Positions 16,572 to 25,157 are shown, counted from the first letter of the stretch. The stretch is 33,380 bases of DNA from CAZYXZ01 sp964651395 (GCA_964651395.1 CAZYXZ010000033.1:1-33380), one strand, 5' to 3'. Notes: generated by a model not told the origin, from the sequence alone. A program made the numbers and translations.

Positions 16572-17375
16572 GTGACGGTGCTGGAGGAGATCCTCGACGG
16601 GGTGCGCACCGACCTCGCCGAGCGCCAGGCCGCCCTCTCGCTCGACGATCTGAAAGCGGTCGCCGCGAAGGTCCCGCCGGCCAAGGACGCGTTCCGCGTC
16701 CTGCGCGAGCCGGGGGTGGGCGTGATCGCCGAGGTGAAGCGTCGTTCGCCGTCCAAGGGTGAGCTCGCGACGATCGCCGACCCGGCGGCGCTCGCGACCG
16801 CGTACGCCGAAGGCGGCGCGGCGATCATCAGCGTCCTGACCGAGCAGCGGCGCTTCGGCGGCACCCTGGCCGACCTCGACGCCGTCCGTCGCGCGGTGGA
16901 CGTGCCGTTGCTGCGCAAGGACTTCGTCGTCACGTCGTACCAGGTGTGGGAGGCCCGCGCGCACGGCGCGGACCTCGTGCTGCTCATCGTCGCGGCCATG
17001 GAGCAGACCGCCCTCGTGTCGCTCGTCGAGCGCGTCGAGTCGCTCGGGATGCTGCCGCTGGTCGAGGTGCACGACGAGGACGAGCTCGAACGCGCATTGC
17101 TGGCCGGCGCGCGCGTCGTCGGCGTCAATGCGCGCAACCTCAAGACGCTCGAGGTGGACCGGTCCCTGTTCGGCCGCCTCGCCCCGCAGATCCCGGCCGG
17201 TGTCGTCCGGATCGCCGAGTCGGGGATCCGCGGGCCGCACGACCTGCTCGCCTGTGCCGCCGATGGTGCCGATGCCGTGCTGGTCGGCGAAGGCGTCGTC
17301 GCCGGGCGTGACCCGCGGCAGGCGGTCGCCGAGCTGGTGACGGCAGGAGCGCACCCGAGCGCTGGTCATCGGTGA
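16572..17375 (+). CDS. trpC: Indole-3-glycerol phosphate synthase
   Basis: 267 residues, TIM barrel. Converts CdRP to indole-3-glycerol phosphate. VLEEILDGVRTDLAERQA begins the protein as in other actinobacterial TrpC. Catalytic segments are GVIAEVKRRSPSKGE (Lys), VPLLRKDFVV (Lys), LLPLVEVHDEDEL (Glu), VVGVNARNLKTLEVD (Asn) and RIAESGIRG. Start GTG 16572 is one codon after GTG 16569; the shorter form gives the family N-terminus VTVLEEIL. Monofunctional, with no TrpF fusion. Confidence 0.95.
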   Translation: MTVLEEILDGVRTDLAERQAALSLDDLKAVAAKVPPAKDAFRVLREPGVGVIAEVKRRSPSKGELATIADPAALATAYAEGGAAIISVLTEQRRFGGTLADLDAVRRAVDVPLLRKDFVVTSYQVWEARAHGADLVLLIVAAMEQTALVSLVERVESLGMLPLVEVHDEDELERALLAGARVVGVNARNLKTLEVDRSLFGRLAPQIPAGVVRIAESGIRGPHDLLACAADGADAVLVGEGVVAGRDPRQAVAELVTAGAHPSAGHR

Positions 17376-17379
17376 CCGG

Positions 17380-18588
17380 GTGGCGCGGATGACGGCACAG
17401 CCCGACGAGACCGGCCACTTCGGGCCGTACGGCGGGCGGTTCGTCCCGGAGGCGCTGATCGCCGCGCTCGACGAGCTGGCCGCCGCGTACGCGGCCGCGC
17501 GCCTCGACCCGGTCTTCACCGGCGAGCTCGACCGGCTGCTCTCGACGTACGCCGGCCGGCCGACTCCGGTGACCGACGCGCGGCGGCTCGCGGAGCACGC
17601 CGGCGGTGCCCGCGTCCTTCTGAAGCGCGAGGACCTTGCGCACACCGGCTCCCACAAGATCAACAACGTCCTCGGGCAGGCGCTGCTCACCCAGCGCATG
17701 GGCAAGCAGCGGGTCATCGCGGAGACCGGTGCCGGCCAGCACGGGGTGGCGACCGCGACGGCGTGCGCCCTGCTCGGCCTCGAGTGCGTCGTGTACATGG
17801 GTGAGGAGGACACCCGGCGCCAGGCGCTCAACGTCGCGCGGATGCGGTTGCTCGGTGCCGAGGTCGTCGCCGTCGACGCGGGCAGCCGCACGTTGAAGGA
17901 CGCCATCAACGAGGCGATGCGCGACTGGGTCACCAACGTCGAGACCACGCACTACGTGATCGGGTCCGTCGTCGGCCCGCACCCGTTCCCGATGATGGTG
18001 CGCGACTTCCAGCGGGTCATCGGGGTCGAGGCCCGCGCGCAGACCCTCGAGCTGGCCGGCCGGTTGCCGGACGCGGTCGTCGCGTGCGTCGGCGGCGGGT
18101 CCAACTCCATGGGCATCTTCCATCCGTTCCTGGACGACACCTCGGTCGCGCTCGTCGGCTGCGAAGCCGGTGGCGACGGCGTCGGCACCGGCAAGCACTC
18201 GGCGACGCTGGTGGCGGGAGCACCGGGAGTGCTGCACGGCGCGCGGTCCTACCTGCTGCAGGATGCGGACGGCCAGACGCTCGAGACGCACTCGATCTCG
18301 GCCGGTCTCGACTACCCCGGCGTGGGGCCGGAGCACGCGTCCCTCCGTGACAGCGGCCGGGCGACGTACCGCGCGGTCAGCGACGCCGAGGCGATGGAGG
18401 CGTTCGCGACCACCAGCCGCAGCGAGGGCATCATCCCGGCCATCGAGACGGCGCACGCGATCGCCGGCGCGCTCCAGGTCGGCCGTGACCTCGGGCCGGA
18501 TGGCGTGGTCCTGGTGAGCTGCTCGGGCCGCGGCGACAAGGACGTCGACACCGCGGCGTCGTGGTTCGACCTGGTCGCCGACGGATGA
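17380..18588 (+). CDS. trpB: Tryptophan synthase beta subunit
   Basis: 402 residues, PLP enzyme joining indole and serine. FGPYGGRFVPEAL is the family N-terminus. The Schiff-base lysine (K93 from GTG 17380) is in LKREDLAHTGSHKINNVLGQ. AETGAGQHGVATA, the phosphate cradle CVGGGSNSMGIFHPF and LVSCSGRGDKDVDT are all conserved. The start is GTG 17380, 4 bp after trpC; ATG 17389 is a three-codon-shorter option. The stop overlaps trpA (ATGA), matching the usual coupled synthesis of the alpha2-beta2 complex. Confidence 0.96.
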   Translation: MARMTAQPDETGHFGPYGGRFVPEALIAALDELAAAYAAARLDPVFTGELDRLLSTYAGRPTPVTDARRLAEHAGGARVLLKREDLAHTGSHKINNVLGQALLTQRMGKQRVIAETGAGQHGVATATACALLGLECVVYMGEEDTRRQALNVARMRLLGAEVVAVDAGSRTLKDAINEAMRDWVTNVETTHYVIGSVVGPHPFPMMVRDFQRVIGVEARAQTLELAGRLPDAVVACVGGGSNSMGIFHPFLDDTSVALVGCEAGGDGVGTGKHSATLVAGAPGVLHGARSYLLQDADGQTLETHSISAGLDYPGVGPEHASLRDSGRATYRAVSDAEAMEAFATTSRSEGIIPAIETAHAIAGALQVGRDLGPDGVVLVSCSGRGDKDVDTAASWFDLVADG

Positions 18589-19394
18589 GCGAGCTCGACG
18601 ACGCCTTCGCGACGGCGAAAGCGGAGGGCCGGGCGGTCCTCGTGGGCTACCTGCCCGCCGGGTTCCCCACGGTGGACGGTGCGGTGGCCGCCTTCGAGGC
18701 GATGGCCGACGCGGGTGTCGACGTGTTCGAGATCGGCCTGCCCTACTCGGACCCGCTCATCGACGGGCCGGTCATCCAGGCGGCCGCCCAGCGCGCGCTC
18801 GAGAACGGCACGCACACCAGCGACGTGTTGGAGACCGTGCGCCGGGTCCGCACCGGCACGGGGAAGCCGACCCTGGTCATGACGTACTGGAACCCGGTCG
18901 AGCGCTACGGCGTCGACCGGTTCGCGGCCGACCTGGCCGCCGCGGGTGGCTGCGGTGTCATCACTCCGGACCTGATCCCGGACGAGGCCGCGTCATGGCT
19001 CGCGGCGGTCGACGAGTGCCGGCTGGACCCGGTGTTCCTGGTGGCCCCGTCGTCGACTGACGCGAGGCTGCGCAGGGTCGCGGAGGTCAGCCGCGGATTC
19101 GTCTATGCCGCGTCGACGATGGGCGTGACCGGTGCAAGGGAGTCCGTGGGCGACCGAGCCGGCCTCCTCGTCCAGCGGATGCGCGCGGTCACCGACACGC
19201 CTGTGGCCGTCGGGCTCGGCGTCTCCAACGGCGCCCAGGCCGCCGAGATCGCGGCGTACGCCGACGGGGTCATCGTCGGGTCGGCGTTCGTGCGGGCCGT
19301 GGCCGACGCGCCGGACGAACCCACCGCGGCGAAGGCAGCCGGCGCGCTGGCCACGGACCTGGCGGCCGGGGTCCGGCGTACTTTGCGGCCATGA
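18585..19394 (+). CDS. trpA: Tryptophan synthase alpha subunit
   Basis: 269 residues, TIM barrel. Cleaves indole-3-glycerol phosphate to indole, which is channelled to TrpB. Catalytic E49 and D60 occur at exactly the standard numbering in VFEIGLPYSDPLIDGP. VMTYWNPVERYG, GCGVITPDLIPDEA, YAASTMGVTGAR and VAVGLGVSNGAQAAE complete the barrel. ATG 18585 overlaps the trpB stop. Unusually, its own stop overlaps (ATGA) the start of a metal-transporter gene. Confidence 0.96.
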   Translation: MSELDDAFATAKAEGRAVLVGYLPAGFPTVDGAVAAFEAMADAGVDVFEIGLPYSDPLIDGPVIQAAAQRALENGTHTSDVLETVRRVRTGTGKPTLVMTYWNPVERYGVDRFAADLAAAGGCGVITPDLIPDEAASWLAAVDECRLDPVFLVAPSSTDARLRRVAEVSRGFVYAASTMGVTGARESVGDRAGLLVQRMRAVTDTPVAVGLGVSNGAQAAEIAAYADGVIVGSAFVRAVADAPDEPTAAKAAGALATDLAAGVRRTLRP

Positions 19395-20113
19395 AAGCGA
19401 AGCACCAGCCCGTGGTCGACCACCACGTCCGGCATCGCAACATCACCGGCGGCTGGCTGCGCCCGGCGCTGTTCGGGGTTATGGACGGGCTGGTCTCGAA
19501 CCTCGCTCTGGTCACCGGGGTGGCCGGCGGCGACGCGAGCTCGCACGTCGTGATGCTCGCCGGTCTGGCCGGACTCTTCGCGGGCGCCTTCTCCATGGCG
19601 ACGGGGGAGTACAACTCCGTCCGCAGCCAGGGCGAGCTCGCTCACGCGGAGATCGCGGCGGAACGCGCCGAGCTGAAGCGGGCGCCCGAGGCCGAGGAGG
19701 CGGAGCTGGCCGGTATCTACCGGTCGAAGGGGCTGACGCCACAGCTCGCTCGCGAGGTCGCGAAGCAGCTGTCGTCGGATCCCGAGGTCGCGTGGCGGGT
19801 GCACGCCCGCGAGGAGCTGGGCATCGACCCGGACAACCTGCCGTCCCCGTGGCTCGCGGCGGTCGCGTCGTTCATCGCGTTCGCCTGCGGCGCGCTGGTC
19901 CCGCTCTTGCCCTACCTGGCCGGCATGGACAGCGGCGCGCTGCTACTCGCGGTCGTCCTCAGCGGCGTGGCCGTGTTCGCGGTCGGCGTGTTCGTCGGTC
20001 GCTTCACCGGCCGTCCACCGCTACGCATCGGGATCCGGCAGCTCTCGCTCGGCGCGTGCGCCGCCGTCGTGACCTACCTCGTCGGCAGTGCCGTCGGAGT
20101 CGGGGTCAGCTAG
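19391..20113 (+). CDS. VIT1/CCC1-family (DUF125) metal transporter
   Basis: 240 residues. Members move Fe(II) or Mn(II) across membranes. It opens with HHVRHRNITGGWLRPALFGVMDGLVSNLALVTGVAGG, the diagnostic first helix. Helix 2 (MLAGLAGLFAGAFSMATGEYNSVRSQGEL) leads into a Glu-rich cytosolic domain (about 80-150: AEIAAERAELKRAPEAEEAEL… and HAREELGID) that resembles the metal-binding region of VIT proteins. Three more helices follow. ATG 19391 overlaps the trpA stop, so it is translationally coupled to the tryptophan operon. Its TAG shares a CTAG with the stop of the convergent small-peptide gene. The metal is not certain. Confidence 0.92.
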   Translation: MKAKHQPVVDHHVRHRNITGGWLRPALFGVMDGLVSNLALVTGVAGGDASSHVVMLAGLAGLFAGAFSMATGEYNSVRSQGELAHAEIAAERAELKRAPEAEEAELAGIYRSKGLTPQLAREVAKQLSSDPEVAWRVHAREELGIDPDNLPSPWLAAVASFIAFACGALVPLLPYLAGMDSGALLLAVVLSGVAVFAVGVFVGRFTGRPPLRIGIRQLSLGACAAVVTYLVGSAVGVGVS

Positions 20114-20286
20114 ACGGGGTGGCACTCGATCAGCTCGAGTGGGCTGGTCGCCCGCAGGTTGAGAGAGCAGCCGCCGCACGGACGCTTCGGGTCCGAGCAG
20201 TCGTTGGCGGAGGCAGCCGGCGCGGAGACCGCGACGAACGCGGCGGCGACACTGGCGGCGAGCACGAGCTGGGCCGTGCGCTTCAT
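20110..20286 (-). CDS. Small secreted four-cysteine peptide, unknown function
   Basis: 58 residues. The start ATG 20286 is preceded by AGAGGGAG at good spacing, so this is a real gene despite its size. A Sec signal peptide (MKRT, hydrophobic core, APAASA) is predicted to end near Ala27, leaving a 31-residue mature peptide with Cys at 30, 37, 40 and 55 (PCGGC in the middle). The pattern could support disulfides or metal binding. I recognise no family. It lies downstream of tRNA-Leu on the same strand, and its stop is interlocked with that of the VIT gene. Confidence 0.6.
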   Translation of the reverse strand: MKRTAQLVLAASVAAAFVAVSAPAASANDCSDPKRPCGGCSLNLRATSPLELIECHPV

Positions 20287-20318
20287 GGGCGCTCCCTCTG
20301 GGTCTGATCGGTGGCGAG

Positions 20319-20324
20319 AGGGTA
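20319..20324 (-). promoter_or_regulatory. Possible -10 element of the small-peptide gene
   Basis: On the minus strand TACCCT (TAnnnT) lies 32 bp before ATG 20286, between the tRNA 3' end and the peptide gene. The -35 region would fall inside the tRNA and shows no match. Read-through from the tRNA is the alternative. Confidence 0.25.
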
Positions 20325-20341
20325 GCGGATCGTTGCGCAAG

Positions 20342-20415
20342 TGGGCCTGGTGGGATTCGAACCCACACTGGACGGTGTTTGAGACCGCTCGCTCTGCCGG
20401 TTGGCGTACAGGCCC
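20342..20415 (-). tRNA. tRNA-Leu (anticodon CAA)
   Basis: 74 nt. Acceptor stem GGGCCTG/CAGGCCC with seven pairs, a D arm with a 3-bp stem CGC/GCG and GG in the loop, anticodon stem GCGGT/ACCGT around loop CTCAAAC (anticodon CAA), variable region CCAGT, T stem GTGGG/CCCAC with TTCGAAT, and discriminator A. No CCA is encoded. Anticodon and A73 indicate leucine, reading UUG. The 5-nt variable region is unlike the long arm of normal tRNA-Leu. From memory, a tRNA-Leu(CAA) near the pdtaR-type regulator also occurs in other Actinobacteria. Confidence 0.9.
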
Positions 20416-20423
20416 GCACGCGC

Positions 20424-20429
20424 ATGGTA
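20424..20429 (-). promoter_or_regulatory. Possible -10 element of the tRNA gene
   Basis: TACCAT on the minus strand lies 8 bp before the tRNA 5' end. No -35 match is seen at standard spacing, so support is weak. Confidence 0.25.
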
Positions 20430-20470
20430 GGGCCGGGGAAACGGATGGCATGGCATCGGAAGCCTGCCTA

Positions 20471-20476
20471 TAGGGT
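20471..20476 (+). promoter_or_regulatory. Candidate -10 element for a leaderless ANTAR-regulator transcript
   Basis: TAGGGT (TAnnnT; TATAGG overlaps it) ends 8 bp before ATG 20485, and no ribosome-binding site is visible in between. The spacing fits initiation at or next to the start codon. Confidence 0.4.
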
Positions 20477-20484
20477 TTCGGGCT

Positions 20485-21084
20485 ATGTCACCGGCCGGTA
20501 CTCCCACGCGGCGCGTCCTCATCGCCGAGGACGAGGCGCTCATCCGCCTCGACCTCAAGGAGATGCTCGAGGAGGAGGGCTACGACGTCTGCGGCGAGGC
20601 CGGCGACGGCGAGACGGCCGTGCGCCTGGCCGAGGAGCTGCGCCCCGAGCTCGTGATCATGGATATCAAGATGCCGCAGCTGGACGGGCTGGCCGCCGCC
20701 GAGCGGATCGCCGAGCAGCGCATCGCGCCGATCATCATCCTGACCGCCTTCTCGCAGCGGGATCTGGTCGAGCGGGCCCGCGAGGCCGGGGCCATGGCCT
20801 ACCTGGTGAAGCCGTTCCAGAAGAAGGACCTGCTGCCCACGATCGAGATGGCCATGTCGCGCTTCGCCGAGCTGGTGGGGCTCGAGGTCGAGGTGGAGGA
20901 CCTACAGGAGCGGCTGGAGGCCCGGAAGCTGGTCGAGCGGGCCAAGGGCGTGCTCATGGCCGACCACGGGCTGACCGAGCCGGACGCGTTCAAGTGGATC
21001 CAGCGCACGGCCATGGACCGGCGGCTGTCCATGCGTTCGGTGGCGGAGCTGGTGCTGGCCGGGACGGCCGCGCCGACCGGCTAG
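20485..21084 (+). CDS. pdtaR: ANTAR-domain response regulator (PdtaR type)
   Basis: 199 residues. The receiver domain has RVLIAEDEALIRLDL, phospho-Asp60 in LVIMDIKMPQLDG, ILTAFSQ and YLVKPFQKKDL. A coiled-coil-like linker (LEVEVEDLQERLEA) leads to an ANTAR RNA-binding domain (about 143-190): ARKLVERAKGVLMADHGLTEPDAFKWIQRTAMDRRLSMRSVAELVL, with the conserved Ala, Met and Trp positions. ANTAR proteins bind paired hexaloop hairpins and antiterminate transcription. In Mycobacterium the cognate kinase PdtaS is encoded elsewhere, and none is seen here. The following liv operon has a structured leader, but its hairpins do not show an obvious dual ANTAR hexaloop pattern. Probably transcribed without a leader. 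Confidence 0.94.
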   Translation: MSPAGTPTRRVLIAEDEALIRLDLKEMLEEEGYDVCGEAGDGETAVRLAEELRPELVIMDIKMPQLDGLAAAERIAEQRIAPIIILTAFSQRDLVERAREAGAMAYLVKPFQKKDLLPTIEMAMSRFAELVGLEVEVEDLQERLEARKLVERAKGVLMADHGLTEPDAFKWIQRTAMDRRLSMRSVAELVLAGTAAPTG

Positions 21085-21136
21085 GCGACGCCGAGCCCCC
21101 TGACCTGGCGTTTCAGTCGGATTACGACATGACAAC

Positions 21137-21149
21137 GGGCGAAACGCCC
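21137..21149 (+). terminator. Small hairpin after the ANTAR regulator
   Basis: GGGCG-AAA-CGCCC, a perfect 5-bp stem 53 bp after the regulator stop, not followed by a T run. It could be a weak terminator or part of the livK leader. Confidence 0.3.
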
Positions 21150-21184
21150 CTGCTTCCACAAAACGGCTGCTAAACGGTAGGTTT

Positions 21185-21232
21185 CCGCCGCCGCCCTTCC
21201 AGGGCGTCCCACGCGAGCCCACAAGGCGGCGG
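21185..21232 (+). promoter_or_regulatory. Structured leader region of livK
   Basis: An inner hairpin CGCCCT-TCC-AGGGCG (21192-21206) lies within an outer inverted repeat CCGCCGC(C)/GGCGGCGG (21185-21192 and 21225-21232), 25 bp before livK. The two can form together apart from one shared base. TAGGTT at 21178-21183 could be the -10 hexamer of a livK promoter, which would put the structure at the start of the mRNA. Confidence 0.35.
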
Positions 21233-21257
21233 GGTTCTCAAGACGAAGGGAGTCCGC

Positions 21258-22469
21258 GTGCATCAGCGCCGGCTCATCAAGCTCGCAGCACCGCTGCTCA
21301 TCGCTGCCCTCGCGCTCAGCGCGTGCGGCGACGACACCGAGGAAGGCGGCGGTGGCGGCGACAAGGTCGTCAAGATCGGCTTCCTCTCCCCGCTCTCGGG
21401 CGACCTGTCCGCGCTCGGTCTCGGCATGCGCAACTCCGCGCAGCTGGCCGTCGACCAGGCCAACACCGCCAAGGCGATCCCCGGCTGGAAGATCGAGCTC
21501 CAGGCCGAGGACGACGAGGCCAAGGGCGACGTCGGCGCCACGAAGGCGACCGCCCTCGCGGGTGACAGCGCCGTCGCGGCGGTCATCGGCACGCTGAACT
21601 CCAGCGTCGCGGAGAAGGTCCAGAAGATCTTCAACGACAAGAACATCGCGATGATCTCCCCGGCCAACACGAACCCGACGCTGACCCAGGGTGCCAACCC
21701 GGCGGCCAAGCAGCGCCCGTACGCCAGCTACTTCCGCGTGGCGACGACGGACGCGATCCAGGGCCCGTTCGCGGCGAACTACGCGACCGAGGACCTGAAG
21801 GCCACCAAGGTCATCGTGGTGCACGACCAGAAGACGTACGGCAAGGGTCTGGCCGAGGCGTTCGCCGCGCAGTTCGTGAAGAACGGCGGCACGGTCATCC
21901 AGACGCTGACGGTCAACCCTGACGACCGCCAGTTCAACAGCATCGTGTCGACCATCAAGGCCAAGAACCCCGACCTGGTCTACTACGGCGGCGAGTACCC
22001 GGCGTCCGCACCGCTGTCGAAGCAGCTGCACACCGGCGGTGGCTTCAAGGCCCGCCTGATGGGTGGCGACGGCATGTACTCCGGCACGTACATCACGTCC
22101 GGTGGTGCCGAGGTCGAGGGTGACTTCGCCACGTCGGTCGGCGCGCCGGTCGAGCAGCTGGACTCGGCGAAGAAGTTCGTGACCGACTACGCGGCGGCCG
22201 GGTTCAAGGACCCGTACGAGGCGTACGGCGCGTACACGTACGACGCCGCGAACGTGATCATCGAGGCGCTGAAGAAGGCGCTCGCCGGCAAGGACAGCGT
22301 CGAGTCGGCTCGCTCCGCGATCATCGCGGCCATCCAGGCCACGAGCCTGACTGGTGCGACCGGTGCGGTCAGCTTCGACGAGTTCGGTGACACGACCACC
22401 AAGGTGCTGACCGTCTACACGGTCAAGGGTGGCAAGTGGGTCCCCGGCAAGGTTGGCGAGTTCAAGTAG
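21258..22469 (+). CDS. livK: Branched-chain amino-acid/amide ABC transporter, substrate-binding lipoprotein
   Basis: 403 residues. Lipobox LSAC with lipidated Cys23, then a Gly-rich spacer and a type I periplasmic-binding fold (Peripla_BP_6): VVKIGFLSPLSGDLSALG at the start, the VAAVIGTLNSSVAEKVQ and AMISPANTNPTLT ligand-pocket strands, YFRVATTDAIQGPFAANYA, VIVVHDQKTYGKGLAEAF and DLVYYGGEYPASAPL. Start GTG 21258 has GAAGGGAG upstream at correct spacing. It heads the five-gene liv importer operon. The likely ligand is a branched-chain amino acid, but amide- or urea-type specificity is possible for this family. Confidence 0.94.
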   Translation: MHQRRLIKLAAPLLIAALALSACGDDTEEGGGGGDKVVKIGFLSPLSGDLSALGLGMRNSAQLAVDQANTAKAIPGWKIELQAEDDEAKGDVGATKATALAGDSAVAAVIGTLNSSVAEKVQKIFNDKNIAMISPANTNPTLTQGANPAAKQRPYASYFRVATTDAIQGPFAANYATEDLKATKVIVVHDQKTYGKGLAEAFAAQFVKNGGTVIQTLTVNPDDRQFNSIVSTIKAKNPDLVYYGGEYPASAPLSKQLHTGGGFKARLMGGDGMYSGTYITSGGAEVEGDFATSVGAPVEQLDSAKKFVTDYAAAGFKDPYEAYGAYTYDAANVIIEALKKALAGKDSVESARSAIIAAIQATSLTGATGAVSFDEFGDTTTKVLTVYTVKGGKWVPGKVGEFK

Positions 22470-22489
22470 GAATCCGACACAAGCGATGA

Positions 22490-22523
22490 GGTGAGGGGCA
22501 GGGCTTAGGCCCTGTCCCTCACC
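22490..22523 (+). terminator. Strong intercistronic stem-loop between livK and livH
   Basis: Fifteen paired positions (8 bp GGTGAGGG/CCCTCACC, one G-T, 6 bp CAGGGC/GCCCTG) around loop TTAG, 20 bp after the livK stop, followed by TTTG. The livH ribosome-binding site GGAGG starts only 5 bp later. Such hairpins in binding-protein operons usually protect the upstream mRNA and limit read-through, giving more LivK than permease. It could act as a partial terminator. Confidence 0.75.
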
Positions 22524-22539
22524 TTTGCGGAGGGGCTTT

Positions 22540-23453
<914 letters not shown>

Positions 23454-23457
<4 letters not shown>

Positions 23458-25157
23458 GCCCGCTGCGCACCCGTGCCAGTGCGGTGCTGACGCCGGTCGT
23501 GAAAGCAGCCGAGCCCTACCGCGTCCCGCTCCTCGGCGTGGCCGTCGCACTGGGCCTGGTCGGCTCCATCGCCGCGTGGACGACGAAGTTCATCGGCTAT
23601 CCCGGGCGGGTCTCCGGATCGGCGCTGCAGACCGGGCTGGGCGGGCTGCGCCTGCTCGTCCTGGTCCTCACGGTCTCCCTGGTGGTCGCCTTCCGCGACG
23701 TGCCGGGGCGGCGGCGCGCCAGCATCGCCCTGACGTTCTCGCTGCTGGTCATCGGCGTGTGGAACCTGTACCGCATCGCGCAGCTCGGCGGCAGCATCTC
23801 CGTGGCGGCGGTCGGCGTCTGGGCGGTCCTGCTCTCCGGCCTGGTCGGCGTCGTCGCCTCGCTCGCGCTGCCGGCGGACCAGCCGGTGACCGAGGGGCGG
23901 CCACGCCCGCCGCTGGTCGAGGCCGCCCTGGTCGTCGGCTCGGTGGCGCTGGCCGAGGCGCTCCTGGTCTACGGCCTCGTCCTCGAGGACCAGCGCGGCG
24001 GCAAGGACCAGTCGGAGCGGTTCGTCAGCTTCCTGATCGCGGTCACCGCGTTGCTGATCGCGCTCAACGCTCTCGGGATCACCCCCGCCCTGCAGCGGCT
24101 CTACCAGCGGCGTCGTGCGTGGATGCTCGGCGCCGTGGCCTTCGGTGCAGTGATCTTCCCGATCACGCTCAACGGCGAGGACAAGTGGCTGCACCTCGGT
24201 GTGCGGATCGCGATCTTCGCCGCCGCCGCGATCGGGCTGAACATCGTCGTCGGCCTGGCGGGGTTGCTCGACCTCGGCTACATCGCGTTCCTCGGTGTGG
24301 GCGCGTACATGGGGGCGCTGCTCAGCGACGCCGCCCTGACCACCTCGAGCATCGTCCTCCCGATCTACTTCGCGCTGATCGTCGGTGCGTGCTGCGCCAT
24401 GCTCTTCGGCGTGCTCATCGGAGCGCCCACGCTGCGACTCCGCGGTGACTACCTCGCGATCGTCACGCTGGCCTTTGGGGAGATCTTCCGGATCTGCATG
24501 CAGAACGACATCTTCGGCCTGACCCGTGGCCCCAACGGGATCGCGCAGATTCCCGGGCTGGATCTGCTCGGGATCGACTTCGACCGCAGCTACGTCTGGT
24601 TCGGCGTGAAGGTCGAGCACTGGGTGAACTACTACTTCCTCGGCCTGATCCTGGCCACCGTCTGCATCGTCTGCTTCAGCCGGCTGAACGCCAGCCGGAT
24701 CGGCCGGGCGTGGGTGGCCATCCGCGAGGACGAGACCGCCGCGGAGGCGATGGGCATCAACACCGTCGCGCTCAAGCTGCTCGCATTCGCGTTCGGAGCA
24801 TTCCTGGCCGGCGCCGCCGGCGTCGTGAGCGCGCCCTTCGGTGGGTCCGTCGAGCCCACCCAGTTCGAGTTCCTCAACTCCGTGTTCCTGCTCGCCGCGG
24901 TCGTCCTGGGCGGCATGGGCACGGTGCCGGGAGCGATCCTGGGTTCGGCGCTGTTGCTCGCCCTGCCGCAGAAGCTGGAGGCGTTCGAGCGGAACAAGCT
25001 GCTCGTGTTCGGTATCGCCCTCGTCCTCATGATGCGTTTCCGCCCGGAGGGAATCATCGCCAGCAGCCGTCGCAAGCTGGAGTTCCACGACGACAACCCG
25101 AACGAGGGCGACGGGCTCGGCGCCGCGCCCGGTGGACCGCTGGCGGAGCCGGCATGA
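23454..25157 (+). CDS. livM: Branched-chain amino-acid ABC transporter, permease LivM (long form)
   Basis: 567 residues. The C-terminal ~310 residues are the LivM core: IGLNIVVGLAGLLDLGYIAFLGVGAYMGALLS (from about 259), LRLRGDYLAIVTLAFGEIFRI, LTRGPNGIAQIPG, GRAWVAIREDETAAEAMGINTVALKLLAFAFGAFLAGAAGV (the ATPase-contact loop) and VVLGGMGTVPGAILGSALL. The first ~255 residues are an extra hydrophobic region with several helices (LLGVAVALGLVGSIAAW, LRLLVLVLTVSLVVAF, and others). Long forms of this kind occur in other actinobacterial liv operons. ATG 23454 overlaps the livH stop, and the stop overlaps livG. Confidence 0.93.

Noticed and set aside
20110..20451. Longer (113-codon) version of the small peptide
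   Set aside because: The upstream part runs through the tRNA gene; the signal peptide and ribosome-binding site place the start at 20286.
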